Position numbers and translations under genes: made by a program. Below the pieces are notes generated by a model. The model was given only the letters and a program-made list of their open reading frames with translations, was not told where the DNA came from and searched no databases. A stretch of DNA of 64,000 nt from Lichenibacterium dinghuense (GTDB lineage Bacteria; Pseudomonadota; Alphaproteobacteria; Rhizobiales; Beijerinckiaceae): contig NZ_JAJLMN010000001.1 in the NCBI RefSeq assembly GCF_021730615.1, forward strand, positions 1,054,001 through 1,118,000. Reading direction: 5' to 3'. Below, piece by piece: positions 23,931-36,103 of the stretch; the first letter of the stretch is position 1; the number at the start of each line of letters is the position of its first letter.

Positions 23931-24827
23931 ATGCACGTCATCGTCATAGGCTCGGCCGCGGGCGGCGGCTTTCCGCAGTGGAACTGCCGCTGCCCCACCT
24001 GCGCCCTCGCCTGGGCGGGCGACCCCCGCGTCACCCCGCGCACGCAATCCTCGCTCGCCGTGAGCGCCGACGGGCTCCACTGGACGCTGGTCAACGCGTC
24101 CCCCGACCTGCGCCAGCAGATCCTGGCGACGCCCGCCCTCCACCCGCGCGGGGGCTCGCGCCATTCGCCGATCTCCGCGGTGGTGCTGACCAACGGCGAC
24201 GTCGACCACATGGCGGGCCTCATCACCCTGCGCGAGCGCCAAGCCTTCGCGCTCCACGCTTCGCCCTCGCTGCACGCCATGATCGACGTCGATCCCGTCT
24301 TCGCCGTGCTCGACCGCGCCTTCGTGTCCCGCCACGCCCTGCTGATGGGCGAGGCGAACGTTGTGAACGGCCTCGCGGTCACGCCCTTCGCGGTGCCCGG
24401 CAAGGTGCCGCTGTTCCTGGAATCCGGCGAGGTCGCGGTCGGCGCCGAGACCGACATGACGGTGGGGCTCGACATCCGGGCGAACGGGCGCCGCCTCGTC
24501 CACGTGCCGGGCTGCGCTTCCGTGACGCCGTCGCTGCTGGAGCGGGTGCGCGGCGCCGACCTCCTGCTGTTCGACGGCACGACCTACACGGACGACGAGA
24601 TGCCCCGCCTCGGCCTGTCGCCCAAGACGGCGGCCCGCATGGGCCACGTGGCGATGGACGGGCCGGGCGGCTCGCTCGAAGCCCTGGCGGGCGCGGAGGT
24701 CGGCGCCAAGGTCTACGTCCACGTCAACAACACCAACCCGGCGCTGGTCGAGGGCTCGGCGGAGCGCCGGACGGTCGAGGCCGCGGGCTGGCGCGTCGCC
24801 CACGACGGCATGGAGTTCAGGCTGTGA
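23931..24827 (+). CDS. pqqB: PqqB, PQQ biosynthesis metallo-hydrolase-fold protein
   Basis: A 298-aa protein, the usual PqqB length, with the metallo-beta-lactamase fold. Family signatures: GSAAGGGFPQWNCRCPTC at residues 7-24 (a Zn-binding Cys group) and TNGDVDHMAGL near 88-98, the family variant of HxHxDH. PqqB is reported to hydroxylate the tyrosine of the processed PqqA dipeptide. The C-terminus has VYVHVNNTNPAL, also conserved. Its stop overlaps the GTG of pqqC (GTGA), so translation is coupled. Confidence 0.95.
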   Translation: MHVIVIGSAAGGGFPQWNCRCPTCALAWAGDPRVTPRTQSSLAVSADGLHWTLVNASPDLRQQILATPALHPRGGSRHSPISAVVLTNGDVDHMAGLITLRERQAFALHASPSLHAMIDVDPVFAVLDRAFVSRHALLMGEANVVNGLAVTPFAVPGKVPLFLESGEVAVGAETDMTVGLDIRANGRRLVHVPGCASVTPSLLERVRGADLLLFDGTTYTDDEMPRLGLSPKTAARMGHVAMDGPGGSLEALAGAEVGAKVYVHVNNTNPALVEGSAERRTVEAAGWRVAHDGMEFRL

Positions 24828-25582
24828 CCGCTTCCGATCCCATGTCCCCCGACGAGCTCGAGGCCGGCCTGCGCCGCATCGGCGCCGAGCGCTACCACAA
24901 CCTCCATCCGTTCCACCGCCGCCTGCACGACGGGCTCTGCGGCATCGACGAGGTGCGGGCCTGGGCGCTGAACCGCTACTATTACCAGTCCATGATCCCC
25001 ATCAAGGACGCGACCGTGCTGAGCCGCATGGAGGACCCCGCGATGCGGCGCGAGTGGCGCGAGCGCATCCTCGACCACGACGGCCGCGAGGCCGGCGACG
25101 GCGGCATCGCGCGCTGGCTGAAGCTCACGGGGAGCCTCGGCTTTCCGGACGACTACGTCACCTCGACGCGCGGCATCCTCCCGGCCACGCGCTTCGCGGT
25201 CGGCGCCTACGTCGATTTCTGCGCCAAGCGGCCGCTGCTGGAGGCCATCGCCTCCTCGCTGACCGAGCTGTTCTCGCCGCAGATCATCGGCGAGCGGGTG
25301 TCGGGCATGCTGGCCCACTATCCCTTCGTCAGCCGCGACACGCTGAGCTACTTCACGGCGCGCCCTACCCAGGCCAAGCGCGACAGCGACTTCGCGCTGG
25401 ATCACGTCCGCCGCCACGCCGTCACCCGCGCCGAGCAGGAGGCCGTGCTGGCCGCGCTGCGCTTCAAATGCGACGTGCTGTGGGTGCAACTCGACGCGCT
25501 GTGGGGCGCCTACGTGGCGGGCGCGGTGCCGCCGGGCGCGTGGCGGCCGGGCGAAGCCGTGGACCGGGAGATCGCCGCGTGA
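24824..25582 (+). CDS. pqqC: PqqC, pyrroloquinoline-quinone synthase
   Basis: A 252-aa all-helical, cofactor-less oxidase that performs the last ring closure and eight-electron oxidation in PQQ synthesis. Conserved features: [15 protein letters not shown] near residues 22-36, [13 protein letters not shown] near 52-64, and [20 protein letters not shown]. The GTG start at 24824 overlaps the pqqB stop; an ATG at 24842 is the alternative. In Methylobacterium extorquens PqqC is fused to PqqD; here it stops separately and its TGA overlaps the pqqD GTG. Confidence 0.95.
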   Translation: MTASDPMSPDELEAGLRRIGAERYHNLHPFHRRLHDGLCGIDEVRAWALNRYYYQSMIPIKDATVLSRMEDPAMRREWRERILDHDGREAGDGGIARWLKLTGSLGFPDDYVTSTRGILPATRFAVGAYVDFCAKRPLLEAIASSLTELFSPQIIGERVSGMLAHYPFVSRDTLSYFTARPTQAKRDSDFALDHVRRHAVTRAEQEAVLAALRFKCDVLWVQLDALWGAYVAGAVPPGAWRPGEAVDREIAA

Positions 25583-25863
25583 CCGGGACGCTCGATCCTT
25601 CGGGCAAGCCCACCCTGCCCCGCGGCGTGCGCCTGAAGCACGACGAGCTGCGCGGCGGCTGGGTGCTGCTCGCGCCCGAACGCATGCTCAAGCTCGATGC
25701 CGTGTCGGTCGAGGTGCTCAAGCGCTGCACCGGCGAGGCCTCGCTCGACGCTATCGTGGACGACCTGGCCAGCGCCTTCGCGGCGCCGCGCGAGCGCATC
25801 GCCGCCGACGTCGACGCCATGCTGGCCGGCCTCGTGGCGAAGCGGCTGGTGGACATGCGATGA
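25579..25863 (+). CDS. pqqD: PqqD, PqqA-binding chaperone
   Basis: A 94-aa winged-helix peptide chaperone (RRE fold) that binds PqqA and presents it to the radical SAM enzyme PqqE. The family core is visible: [20 protein letters not shown], then [16 protein letters not shown] and a helical C-terminus ending [10 protein letters not shown]. It is a free-standing protein here. The GTG start at 25579 overlaps the pqqC stop and its own stop overlaps the pqqE ATG (ATGA), so the order C-D-E is translationally coupled throughout. Confidence 0.93.
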   Translation: MTGTLDPSGKPTLPRGVRLKHDELRGGWVLLAPERMLKLDAVSVEVLKRCTGEASLDAIVDDLASAFAAPRERIAADVDAMLAGLVAKRLVDMR

Positions 25864-26966
25864 GCGCGCCGCCCCTGCCAGCGCCCGTCGGCCTGCTGGC
25901 CGAGCTGACGCACCGCTGCCCGCTCGGCTGCCCCTATTGCTCGAACCCGCTGGAGCTCGACGCGGTCCGCGACGAGCTGTCCACCGACGACTGGCGGCGC
26001 GTGTTCACGCAGGCCGCCGCGCTCGGCGTGATGCAGGTGCACCTGTCGGGCGGCGAGCCGGCGTCGCGGCGCGACCTCGTCGAGATGGTGGCGCATTGCG
26101 CGACGGTCGGGCTCTACACCAACCTCATCACGTCGGGGATCGGGCTGAACCCCGCGCGGATCGCGGCGCTGTCCGAGGCCGGGCTCGACCACGTCCAGCT
26201 CTCCATCCAGGACTCCGACGAGGACAGCGCCGACCGCATCGCCGGCTACCGCGGCGCCTCCGCGAAGAAGCGAGAGGTGGCCGACGAGGTCGTGCGCGCC
26301 GGCCTGCCGCTGACCGTCAACGCCGTGATCCATCGCGCCAACGTCCACCGCGCCGGCGCCGTGCTGGAGCGCGCGGTCGAATGGGGCGCGCGGCGCGTCG
26401 AGATCGCCCACGCGCAATATTACGGCTGGGCGCGCCGCAACCGCGCCGCCCTGATGCCGAGCCGGGCCGAGGCGGTGACGGCCATCGCCGAGATCGAGCG
26501 GCTGAAGGCCGCCCACGCCGGCACCATCGTGGTCGACCACGTCATCCCGGACTACCACGCCAAATATCCCAAGGCCTGCATGGGCGGCTGGGGGCGGCGG
26601 CTCATCAACGTGACGCCGACGGGGCGCGTTCTGCCCTGCCACGCGGCGGAATCCATCCCCGGCCTGGAGTTCTGGTCGGTGCGGGACCATGCGCTCGGCG
26701 AGATCTGGGCCGATTCGCCGGCCTTCCGGGCCTACCGCGGCACGGACTGGATGGTCGAGCCCTGCCGCTCCTGCCCGCGCAAGGCGACCGACTTCGGCGG
26801 CTGCCGCTGCCAGGCGCTGGCGTTGACGGGCGACGCCCGCGAGGCCGACCCCGTGTGCCATCTGTCGCCGTTCCACGACCGGATCGACGCCGTGGTGCTG
26901 GCCGAGACGGAGGGGCCGGTGGACGACTATGCCTATCGCGGCCGCGAGCGCGCGACGATCGGCTGA
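25860..26966 (+). CDS. pqqE: PqqE, radical SAM PqqA cross-linking enzyme
   Basis: A 368-aa radical SAM/SPASM protein that forms the carbon-carbon bond between Glu and Tyr of PqqA. The SAM cluster motif CPLGCPYC is at residues 20-27, [10 protein letters not shown] follows near 60-69, and the auxiliary-cluster cysteines lie in the C-terminal SPASM part: [29 protein letters not shown] and DPVC. It is the last gene of the operon; no pqqF or pqqG protease gene follows, so PqqA processing must be done from elsewhere in the genome. Confidence 0.96.
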   Translation: MSAPPLPAPVGLLAELTHRCPLGCPYCSNPLELDAVRDELSTDDWRRVFTQAAALGVMQVHLSGGEPASRRDLVEMVAHCATVGLYTNLITSGIGLNPARIAALSEAGLDHVQLSIQDSDEDSADRIAGYRGASAKKREVADEVVRAGLPLTVNAVIHRANVHRAGAVLERAVEWGARRVEIAHAQYYGWARRNRAALMPSRAEAVTAIAEIERLKAAHAGTIVVDHVIPDYHAKYPKACMGGWGRRLINVTPTGRVLPCHAAESIPGLEFWSVRDHALGEIWADSPAFRAYRGTDWMVEPCRSCPRKATDFGGCRCQALALTGDAREADPVCHLSPFHDRIDAVVLAETEGPVDDYAYRGRERATIG

Positions 26967-27062
26967 GGCACGGCGGAGCGCGAAAGCCGCGGGACAGCGC
27001 CGCGCGCCAACCTGTAATGCTTCCAATCCGCCCGACGACGGGCGGCTCACGTGGGGATGGAT

Positions 27063-27470
27063 ATGCTGACAAGATGTGCCGTCGCGACGCTGGCGCTGCT
27101 CGCGAGCCTCGCCGGTGCCGCGGCCGACGACGCGCCCGCCGCCGGCGACGCCGCGCTGGGCGAGAAGGTCTTCACCAAGTGCAAGGCCTGCCACCAGATC
27201 GGCGAGGGCGCCCACAACGCGGTCGGCCCGGAGCTCAACGGCCTCATCGGCCGCAAGGCGGCCTCGGTCGACGGCTACAGCTATTCCGAAGCCATGAAGA
27301 ACTCCGGCCTCACCTGGGACGAGGCGACGTTCAAGGAGTACATCCGCGACCCCAAGGCCAAGGTGCCGGGCACCAAGATGTCCTTCGCGGGCCTGCAGAA
27401 GCAGAGCGACATCGACAACGTCACGGCCTACCTGAAGAGCTTCGCGCCGGACGGCAAGAAGGTGCCCTGA
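27063..27470 (+). CDS. Class I cytochrome c (c2/c550-like)
   Basis: A 135-aa secreted mono-heme cytochrome. A signal peptide (MLTRCAVATLALLASLAGAA, cleavage near residue 21) precedes the heme motif CKACH (residues 41-45 or so) and the axial-ligand region PGTKMSFAGL. The GPELNGLIGRKAASVDGY loop is typical of c2-type cytochromes of alphaproteobacteria. ATG codons at 27057 and 27063 and a GTG at 27051 are all possible; 27063 is preferred because GGGGA sits seven bases upstream. It follows pqqE by 96 bp and may serve as an electron acceptor for a PQQ enzyme, or as a general respiratory carrier. Confidence 0.88.
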   Translation: MLTRCAVATLALLASLAGAAADDAPAAGDAALGEKVFTKCKACHQIGEGAHNAVGPELNGLIGRKAASVDGYSYSEAMKNSGLTWDEATFKEYIRDPKAKVPGTKMSFAGLQKQSDIDNVTAYLKSFAPDGKKVP

Positions 27471-27597
27471 GGGCTCTCGGTCCGGTCTCGGCCGCCGCTC
27501 CGGGACGAGCGGCGGTCCGTCTGGTCCGCTCGGCGTACACCCGCGACGAACCGGCCGGATCGGTCCCGCTCCGACCCGGACAGCATCTGACGCCGGG

Positions 27598-28410
27598 CTA
27601 TGAAGTCCCGGACAGCAGCTTCGCCGCCGCGCCGACGATCTCGCGAGGGAGCACCGGCTTCTCCAGTCTCGTGACGCCTTCGAACTCCGCCGGGATGACG
27701 ACCTGATCGTAGCCGGTGACGAACACGAAGGGGATGCCCTGGTCCTTCAGGATCTCGGCGATCTTGAACGTCGCGCCGTTTCCGAGGTTGATGTCGAGCA
27801 GGACGGCGTCGGGACGCTGCTCGGCCAGCTCCTCTCGCGTGGCAGCCTCGTTTCCGCAGGGGCCCAGAACCTCCGCCCCGGCACTCCGGAGCGCACGCGC
27901 CGCGTCGGTGGCTTGATAGTAGTCGTCCTCGACCACGAGGATGCGGCCACCCCTGAGATCAGGTTCGCCCGTCATGTCCAGCACTCCCCCGAACACGGTG
28001 GCGCGTTGCGGCGCCCCGGTTTCCAGCACGCTCGCGCCGCCCTTCAGCGGGAACTCGAAGTGACATCGGGCCCCCTCGGGCGTGATGACCAACCTTCCGC
28101 GCCCTTGGAGTTCGTAGGGGATGCGGCCTTCGATCAACTCGCTGCCGAACCCTTCGCGACGGGGCTCGTCCGATCGCGGGACCGGCCGCTCGGGCGCGCC
28201 ATGCTCGGCCCAGTCGAGCGACAGCCAGCGTGTTCCGCGCTTCTCCACGATCTCCCAACGGACGTCGACCTTGCCGTCGGGGACGGACAGCGCCCCGTAT
28301 TTCAAGGCGTTGGTCGACAACTCATGGAACGCCAGCGTCAGGACCTCGGCGGCCTTCGGCGAGATCTCGATGTCGGGACCTCCGACATCGTACTGGCCCT
28401 CATGCTGCGC
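27598..28410 (-). pseudogene. Stranded C-terminal part of HWE hybrid kinase (ATPase and receiver)
   Basis: This is the continuation, in the same frame, of the kinase at 28411-30354 after a TAG codon (28411-28413). It reads AQHEGQYDVGGPDIEIS, then the N box HELSTNALKYGAL, the LDWAEHG motif (W-x-E of HWE kinases) and GFGSELIEGRIPYEL, then a receiver domain with EDD near its start and phospho-acceptor Asp in AVLLDINLG. The only early start is a TTG inside the N box, with no ribosome binding site, so it is unlikely to be translated alone. Without readthrough the ATPase and receiver are lost. The intact protein would have 918 residues. Confidence 0.75.
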
Positions 28411-30354
28411 CTAGACGCTGATCTCGTCCATGACGATGGTCCGCAGGCCGACGCTCACGTTGGCGGCCCGCGTGAGCAGGGCCTGGACGCGCGAGAACGC
28501 CAGCAACCGGCCGGCGAGGATCTCGGCATATTCGGGCACGCTGCCCGCCCGTTCCGCGCTGCGCGATGCGATCGCGCGGACGATGGCCATGATGTTGCGG
28601 ACGCGGTGCTGGAGCTCCGCGAGGAGCACGCCCTGGTGCTCGGCGGCGAGCTTCTCGTCCGTCGCGTCATGGGCGATGCCGCCGATGCGGGGCACGTGGC
28701 CGTCGGCCCGGAGCGGGAAGTCCGTGTTCCGGATCCAGCGGAAGACGCCGTCCGACGGCCGCTGGATGCGGAACTCGTGGACCACCGCCTCGCCGCGCCG
28801 GGCCTGCTCCAGGTGCTCCAGTGCGGCGTCGCGGTCCTCGGGAACGATGAGCGAGGCCCATCGCTTCGGATCGCCGAGCAGCGCATCCGGCGGGACGCCG
28901 TAGATCGCCGCGATGGCGGGGCTCGCGTATTCCATCGCGAGCGTGGCCGCGTCCCTGATCCACAGAGCGTCCGAGGACGATGCGGCGAACTGCGCGAAGC
29001 GCGCCTCGCTCTCCTGCAGCGCGGCTTCGGTGCGCGCCCGCTCGACCGCCGCCCAGGTGCGCTCGGTCACGTCCTCGAGGAGGGCGAGGTCGGCCGCCGT
29101 CCATCGCCGCGGCGCCGACGAGATGGCGCCGGCGGCCCATATCATCCGCTCGCCGCCCCGTCGCACCGCCACGGCGGCGAGGCTGCCCGCGCCGAGCCCG
29201 GCCAGCGACCGCCGGTCCAGGTCGGTCAGGCCCGGATCCGTCGCGACGTCGTCGTAGGCGATGGTCCGCCCGAAGATCTCCTCGAACGCGGCCGGGAAGT
29301 CGGAGCCGCGATACGAGCCGAGGATCGGCGCCATGTGCTCGCGCCGGGTCTCGTGCGTCACCACGACGTGGTCGCCGTCGATGGACACGAGGTAGAACCG
29401 GTCCAGCGCCAGCCTGTCGGCCACCATCCGCACCGCGCGCTCGGCGACCGCGTCCACGCCCTGCTCGCCGCGCAGCGTGTCGCTGAGCTTGAGCAGGAAC
29501 GCCTGCCGCTCCTCGCCCTCGCGCAGCGCGATCTCGGCGCGCTTGCGTTCGGTGATGTTGTTGTAGACGACGACGATGCGGCAGCTTCCCGGTCCGCCGG
29601 ATCGTGAGGCGTAAACCTCGTACCACTGGTCGAGGGACACGGCGGCCTGCTCGAAGCGGATGGGTTCGCCGGTTTCGAGCACGCGCGTGTAGGTCTCCCG
29701 CCACTCCGGTTCCAGCTCGGGCACGATCTCGCTGATCAGGCGTCCAGTGACGTCCTCCATCCCGGTCAGCCGCGTGAACGCCGCATTCAGAGTCACATAG
29801 CGCCAGTCGACGACGAGGCCGTCCTCGCCGAAGATCACGTCGAACTCCGCATAACCTTCATCGATGGAATCGAAGAGCGTCCGCAGCCGGCCTTCGCTCT
29901 GGGACAGGGTCTCCTCGGCGCGCTTACGGTCGTCGATGTCGACGCTCATCCCGACCCACTCTTCGATGTCGCCGCTCGCATCGAGCACCGGGGCGGCGCG
30001 CACGTTGGTCCAGCGCCACCCGCCGCCGGGGGACCGGAGGCGGAATTCAGCGTCGACGCACCGGCGGGCCGCCGTGGCCTCGCGCCATCGCCGCTCGGCG
30101 TAGGGGCGGTCGTCCGAGTGAATCGCGTCCAACCAGCCGCGGCCGAGCCACTCTTCCAGGGTCTGCCCCGTGTAGGCCCGCCAGTTCGGGCTGTCCGCCA
30201 CGACGACGCCGGCCGGATCGGTCTCCCAGACCGCCTGCGCCCAGCTTCCGACGAGGAGGCGATGGCGCGCACCGCTTTCCCGCAGGGCGGCCGCGGCCTC
30301 TTCGGCAACCGCGAGCCTGCGGTTCAGTTCGGCGATGTCGTGTGTCGAAGTCAT
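28411..30354 (-). CDS. HWE-type hybrid histidine kinase, N-terminal part ending at amber codon
   Basis: A 647-aa sensor part. Domains in order: PAS (about 30-150), a second PAS (about 155-280, IVVVYNNITERKRAE at the end), GAF (about 290-440), a third PAS (about 445-570), and the HWE dimerisation helix with the phospho-acceptor H583 in LQHRVRN. It ends at a TAG right after TIVMDEISV, just before the ATP-binding domain, which continues in frame downstream. The ATG at 30354 is the natural start. As written, the product would have a phosphorylatable His but no kinase domain. HWE kinases are common in Hyphomicrobiales and often sense light or stress; the signal here is unknown. Confidence 0.8.
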   Translation of the reverse strand: MTSTHDIAELNRRLAVAEEAAAALRESGARHRLLVGSWAQAVWETDPAGVVVADSPNWRAYTGQTLEEWLGRGWLDAIHSDDRPYAERRWREATAARRCVDAEFRLRSPGGGWRWTNVRAAPVLDASGDIEEWVGMSVDIDDRKRAEETLSQSEGRLRTLFDSIDEGYAEFDVIFGEDGLVVDWRYVTLNAAFTRLTGMEDVTGRLISEIVPELEPEWRETYTRVLETGEPIRFEQAAVSLDQWYEVYASRSGGPGSCRIVVVYNNITERKRAEIALREGEERQAFLLKLSDTLRGEQGVDAVAERAVRMVADRLALDRFYLVSIDGDHVVVTHETRREHMAPILGSYRGSDFPAAFEEIFGRTIAYDDVATDPGLTDLDRRSLAGLGAGSLAAVAVRRGGERMIWAAGAISSAPRRWTAADLALLEDVTERTWAAVERARTEAALQESEARFAQFAASSSDALWIRDAATLAMEYASPAIAAIYGVPPDALLGDPKRWASLIVPEDRDAALEHLEQARRGEAVVHEFRIQRPSDGVFRWIRNTDFPLRADGHVPRIGGIAHDATDEKLAAEHQGVLLAELQHRVRNIMAIVRAIASRSAERAGSVPEYAEILAGRLLAFSRVQALLTRAANVSVGLRTIVMDEISV

Positions 30355-30639
30355 GTGGGGAGCGATGCGGAGATCGTCGACATGGTCACGCGGTCATCCG
30401 GGCGCCGCGCGTCCCGATCCGATCCCCATTCTGAACGGCCTTCGAGCCGATTCGGTTCACCATGCGTCAACCGAGCCGCTCCGCCGGTCCGATCTAGACC
30501 TCGGCGCCCGCTATCCGGGATGACCGTCCGGGACCAGGCCACTCGGATCGCACCGACCGGGCCCGGCCGCGGCGTCGGTGCGGAGACGTCCCGCGGGCCT
30601 CAGGCGCGTCGAGGGGGCTGGCCCACCCGCCCCCGTCGC

Positions 30640-32235
<1,596 letters not shown>

Positions 32236-32314
32236 GGCCCGGAGATAAGCGAAGCCGGGGCGCGACGCAAAGCGGAGGGCGCCCCCGGATCGGGGATCGG
32301 CGGCCCGCGGACGC

Positions 32315-33346
32315 TCAGCCGTCCAGCACGTGGGCCGGCCCGTCGACCCGGATGTGCACCTCGTCGCCGGCCGCGGGCGCCCGGTAGCCGGGGAGGCCCA
32401 GCGTCACCGTCTCGCCGGCGACGCTCACCCGCGCCGTCGCGGTGGACCCGGCGAAGGACACGGCGAGCACGCGGCTCGCGACGGCGCCCTCCGTCCCGAC
32501 CGCGGCGAGCTGGAGCTGTTCCGGCCGGAGCATCACCCGCACGGCGCCGCGCCGCGCGGGATCGTCAACCGCGAGCGCGCCGAGGCGGCAGAGGGCCCGC
32601 CCGCCCGCCATCCCGGCGTCGAGGATCACGGCGTCGCCGAGGAAGGCCGCCACGGCGGCGTCGCCGGGCCGGAGATAGACGTCGCGCGCGGGGCCGACGC
32701 GGCGGATGCGGCCCTCGCGCATCACCGCCACCTGGTCGGCGAAGCTCATCGCCTCGGCCTGGTCGTGCGTCACCAGCACGGCCGTGACGCCGCGCGCGGC
32801 CAGCAGCGACGCCACGGCCTCGCGGGTCGCGGCGCGCAGGCCGGCATCCAGCGCCGAGAAGGGCTCGTCGAGCAGCATCAGCCGCGGCTCGCGCGCCAGC
32901 GCCCGGGCCAGCGCCACGCGCTGCTGCTGGCCGCCGGAGAGCTGGTCCGGCCGGCGGGCCGCCAGGGCGGCGGGCAGGCCGACGAGCTCCATCAGCTCGG
33001 CCACGCGGGCGCGGCGCACCGGCGCGGCGGTGGCCAGGCCGAAGCCGACGTTGTCGCCGACGCTGAGGTGGGGGAAGAGCGCGCCGTCCTGCATGACGAT
33101 GCCCACGCGGCGGCGGTGCGCCGGCAGGCTGCCCCGCCCGTCCGCCAGGACCTCGCCGTCGATCGTCACGGTGCCTTCGTCCGGCGCCTCGAAGCCGGCG
33201 ACGAGGCGCAGCAGCGTGGTCTTGCCGCAGCCGGAGGGGCCGAGGATGGCGGTGCGCGACCCCGCCGGCACGGCGAGGTCGAGGCTGTCCACCGCCGGCT
33301 GTGCCCCGTATCGCTTGGTGACGCCGGCGAGCTCCAGGCGGCTCAC
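32315..33346 (-). CDS. fbpC: Fe(III) ABC transporter ATP-binding protein
   Basis: A 343-aa ATPase of the FbpC/CysA type. Walker [10 protein letters not shown] (about 37-45), signature LSGGQQQR (about 135-142), Walker [13 protein letters not shown] and the switch histidine in VTHDQAEA are all intact. The C-terminal 100 residues form a TOBE-like regulatory domain (MLRPEQLQL). It starts with GTG at 33346 and is the last gene of an A-B-C importer operon, 24 bp after the permease. It hydrolyses ATP to drive substrate import. Confidence 0.88.
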   Translation of the reverse strand: MSRLELAGVTKRYGAQPAVDSLDLAVPAGSRTAILGPSGCGKTTLLRLVAGFEAPDEGTVTIDGEVLADGRGSLPAHRRRVGIVMQDGALFPHLSVGDNVGFGLATAAPVRRARVAELMELVGLPAALAARRPDQLSGGQQQRVALARALAREPRLMLLDEPFSALDAGLRAATREAVASLLAARGVTAVLVTHDQAEAMSFADQVAVMREGRIRRVGPARDVYLRPGDAAVAAFLGDAVILDAGMAGGRALCRLGALAVDDPARRGAVRVMLRPEQLQLAAVGTEGAVASRVLAVSFAGSTATARVSVAGETVTLGLPGYRAPAAGDEVHIRVDGPAHVLDG

Positions 33347-33370
33347 GGTTCCGCGCTCAAGGCCCGACCC

Positions 33371-34942
33371 TCACGGTTCCGCGGCCGTGCGGGCGTGGAG
33401 CATGACGACGAGGGGGAGCGAGGACAGGATCATCAGCAGCGCATAGGGCGCCGCGCCCGCATAGTCGAGTTCGCCGCTCAGCGCCCAGAAGCCCGTGGCG
33501 AGCGTCCGCACGCCGGTGGGGGCCAGCATCTGCGTCGCGGCGAGCTCGTTGCTGATCCCGAGCCCGACGAGCACCAGCCCCGCCCCGGCGCCCGGCAGCG
33601 CCAGGCGCAGCGTGGTGGCGGCGAGCGCCCGCAGCGGCGAGCGGCCGAGCCCGGCCGCCGCCTCCTCCAGCCGCACGGGCGCCTGGGCGACGCTGCCGCG
33701 CAGGGCCACCAGGGCGCGGGGCAGGAACATGATCGCGTAGGCGGCGAGCAGCGTCGCCTCGGTCTGGTACAGGACCGGCACGGCACGAATCGCCAGGGTG
33801 ACGAGGCCGAGCGCCACGACGACGCCGGGCAGCGAGCCGACGAGATAGTTGCCGCTTTCCAGCAGGCGCGTGAGCCGCCCCGGCCGCCGCACCGACAGCC
33901 AGGCCATGGGCAGCGCGGCCAGGACCGTCAGCAGGCCGCCGCCGAGCGCCAGGACCGCGGTCTCGCCGAGCGCGGGCAGGAGGCCGTCCGCGCGCCACAC
34001 GGCCGCGCCGCCCGCGGCGAGCCAGCGGGCGAGGGTCGCGAGCGGCACGCCGAGCGCGCCCAGCGCCACGGCGGCGAAGCCGATCAGGGCCGGCGCGGCC
34101 GCGCGGCCGAGGCGGGCGCGGCGCAGGGGCCGCGCCGCGCCGGAGCCGAGCCGCGCGTAGCGCGAGGCCCCGCGCAGCCGGCCCTCGACCGCGAGCAGGA
34201 GGACGCAGCAGAGCGCCAGGACGCCGGCCAGCATGTTGGCGGCCGGCCCCTCGAAGGTCGAGGCGAACTGGTCCACGATGGCGGTCGTGAACGTGTCGAA
34301 GCGGATCATGACGAAGAGGCCGTATTCGCCGAGCAGGTGCAGCCCGACCAGCAGGCCGCCGCCGAGCAGCGCGAGGCGGAGCTGCGGCAGCACCACGCGG
34401 CGGAACACGCGGGCCGGCGGGTCGCCGAGCGCCGCGGCGCTCTCCTCCAGCGCGGGGTCGAGCCGCCGCAGCGTGGCGGCCACGGGCAGGAACACGAAGG
34501 GGAAGTAGCTCAGCACCGACACCAGCACGGCCGCGGGCAGCCCGTCGAGGCCGGGCGCGACGCTGGCCCAGGCGTAACCCTGCACGAAGGCGGGAATCGC
34601 GAGCGGGGCCGCGGCGGCCCAGGACCACAGGCGCGCGCCCGGCAGGTCGCTGCGCTCGACGAGCCACGCCAGCAGCAGCGCCAGCGCGGCCGACAGCGGC
34701 ACGACGAGGCCGACCAGCAGGACCGTGTCGACGAGCAGCTCGCCGACGCGCGGGCGCACCACCAGGGCGAGGACGCGCCGCCAGCCGGTCTCGACCGCGA
34801 CGGCGGCGACGAAGCCGAGCGGCACCAGCGCGGCCGCGGTGACGAGCGCCGCCGCGACCGCCATGCCGCTCCCCGGGCGCGGCCGTCTGCCCGTCGCGAG
34901 GACGCGGCTGCGCCCGGCCGGGCCGAGCCCGATGACCGTCAC
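33371..34942 (-). CDS. fbpB: Fe(III) ABC transporter permease, fused two-unit type
   Basis: A 523-aa inner-membrane permease with about twelve helices arranged as two repeated binding-protein-dependent transport modules, as in FbpB. Coupling-helix EAA motifs are visible in both halves: [18 protein letters not shown] (first) and [18 protein letters not shown] (second). GTG at 34942 overlaps no neighbour; an ATG 26 codons downstream, just before the first helix, is an alternative start. It lies 7 bp after the binding-protein gene and would form a single polypeptide pore for ferric iron. Confidence 0.88.
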   Translation of the reverse strand: MTVIGLGPAGRSRVLATGRRPRPGSGMAVAAALVTAAALVPLGFVAAVAVETGWRRVLALVVRPRVGELLVDTVLLVGLVVPLSAALALLLAWLVERSDLPGARLWSWAAAAPLAIPAFVQGYAWASVAPGLDGLPAAVLVSVLSYFPFVFLPVAATLRRLDPALEESAAALGDPPARVFRRVVLPQLRLALLGGGLLVGLHLLGEYGLFVMIRFDTFTTAIVDQFASTFEGPAANMLAGVLALCCVLLLAVEGRLRGASRYARLGSGAARPLRRARLGRAAAPALIGFAAVALGALGVPLATLARWLAAGGAAVWRADGLLPALGETAVLALGGGLLTVLAALPMAWLSVRRPGRLTRLLESGNYLVGSLPGVVVALGLVTLAIRAVPVLYQTEATLLAAYAIMFLPRALVALRGSVAQAPVRLEEAAAGLGRSPLRALAATTLRLALPGAGAGLVLVGLGISNELAATQMLAPTGVRTLATGFWALSGELDYAGAAPYALLMILSSLPLVVMLHARTAAEP

Positions 34943-34949
34943 GCGGACG

Positions 34950-35978
34950 TCACATCAGGCCGGCGTTCGTCATCAGGTCGGTCACGGCGCGGCTGTTGAG
35001 CTGCGACGGGTCCACCTTCGGCGCGTCGAGGGTGGAGAGCGGCGGCAGCTTGGGGTTCGAGGCCGCGCCGTTGCCCACCGCATATTCGTAGGATGTCCCG
35101 TCGCGCAGCACAGCCTGGCCGGCGGGGCCGGCGATCCATTTGACGAAGGCCTGAGCCTCGGCCGGGTGCTTGCTCGACGCGAGCACGCCCGCCCCCGACA
35201 CGCTGACGAAGGAGCCGGGGCCGCCGTTGCGGAAGAAGTGCAGCGCCACGTTGCCGCTGTTCTCGCCGGTCTTCCCCTGATCGCCGAACCAGTAATAGTG
35301 GTAGATCACCGCGGATTCGACCTGGCCCGCGTTGACGGCCTTCATGGCGACCGTGTTGCCCTTGTAGGGCACGGCGTTGGTTTTCATGGCCTTGAGCCAG
35401 TCCGCCGTGGCGGCCTCGCCCTTGAGCTGCAGCATGGCCGACACGATGGCCTGGAAGTCGGCGCCCGAGGGCGACGCGGCCCAGCGCCCCTTCCACGCGG
35501 GATCGGCGAGGTCCATCAGCGACTTCGGCAGCTGCGCCTCGGTCAGCTTGCGCTTGTCGTAGGCGAAGACGGTGCTGCGCGCCGCGACGCCGATCCAGTG
35601 GCCGTCCGCGGGGCGGAAGGCCTCGGGCACCTCGGCGAGGGTCGCGGGCTCGAGCGGGGCGAACAGGCCGGCGCGGTCGACCAGCACCATGGCGGGCGAG
35701 TTCTCGGTGACGAAGACGTCGGCCGGCGAGGCCGCGCCCTCCTGCACGATCTGGTTGCCGAGCTCGGTGTCGTTGGCGTTGCGCATCACGACGTCGATGC
35801 CGGTGTCGCGCTTGAAGCCCTCGGCCCAGGCCTTGGTGAGGCTCTCGTGCTGGGCGTTGTAGACCGTCAGCTCGACGGCACCGGCCAGCGCCGTGGAGCC
35901 GAGCAGCGCGACCAACGCCAGCGAGGCGGCGATCGAGGCGCGCAGGGCGGCGGGGCGGCGGTGACCAGACGGCTTCAT
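34950..35978 (-). CDS. fbpA: Fe(III) ABC transporter periplasmic binding protein
   Basis: A 342-aa protein with a signal peptide (about 1-33, ending ALAGA) and the FbpA fold starting [19 protein letters not shown]. The sequence [11 protein letters not shown] contains the tyrosine group typical of ferric-iron ligands in FbpA proteins. The [19 protein letters not shown] and [15 protein letters not shown] segments are also family-typical. It is the first gene of the operon and is followed by FbpB and FbpC. I did not see a convincing Fur or Irr box, but the upstream 125 bp were only inspected by eye. Confidence 0.88.
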   Translation of the reverse strand: MKPSGHRRPAALRASIAASLALVALLGSTALAGAVELTVYNAQHESLTKAWAEGFKRDTGIDVVMRNANDTELGNQIVQEGAASPADVFVTENSPAMVLVDRAGLFAPLEPATLAEVPEAFRPADGHWIGVAARSTVFAYDKRKLTEAQLPKSLMDLADPAWKGRWAASPSGADFQAIVSAMLQLKGEAATADWLKAMKTNAVPYKGNTVAMKAVNAGQVESAVIYHYYWFGDQGKTGENSGNVALHFFRNGGPGSFVSVSGAGVLASSKHPAEAQAFVKWIAGPAGQAVLRDGTSYEYAVGNGAASNPKLPPLSTLDAPKVDPSQLNSRAVTDLMTNAGLM

Positions 35979-36103
35979 CGGACGGACTTGCTCCAGCGTG
36001 TTTCCCGGCCGTGTCTTGGTTGCCGGAGACGCGGTCCGTCAACGCCGCTCTTCTGGAGTTCTTCCAAGTCGAAGCTCCGACGCGGCCCGGAGGCCGGCGC
36101 CCG

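Noticed and set aside
25579..25863. PqqC-PqqD as a fused protein split by error
   Set aside because: The two genes are in different frames and joined by a GTGA stop/start overlap, the same arrangement used at pqqB-pqqC; separate PqqD is common in other bacteria.
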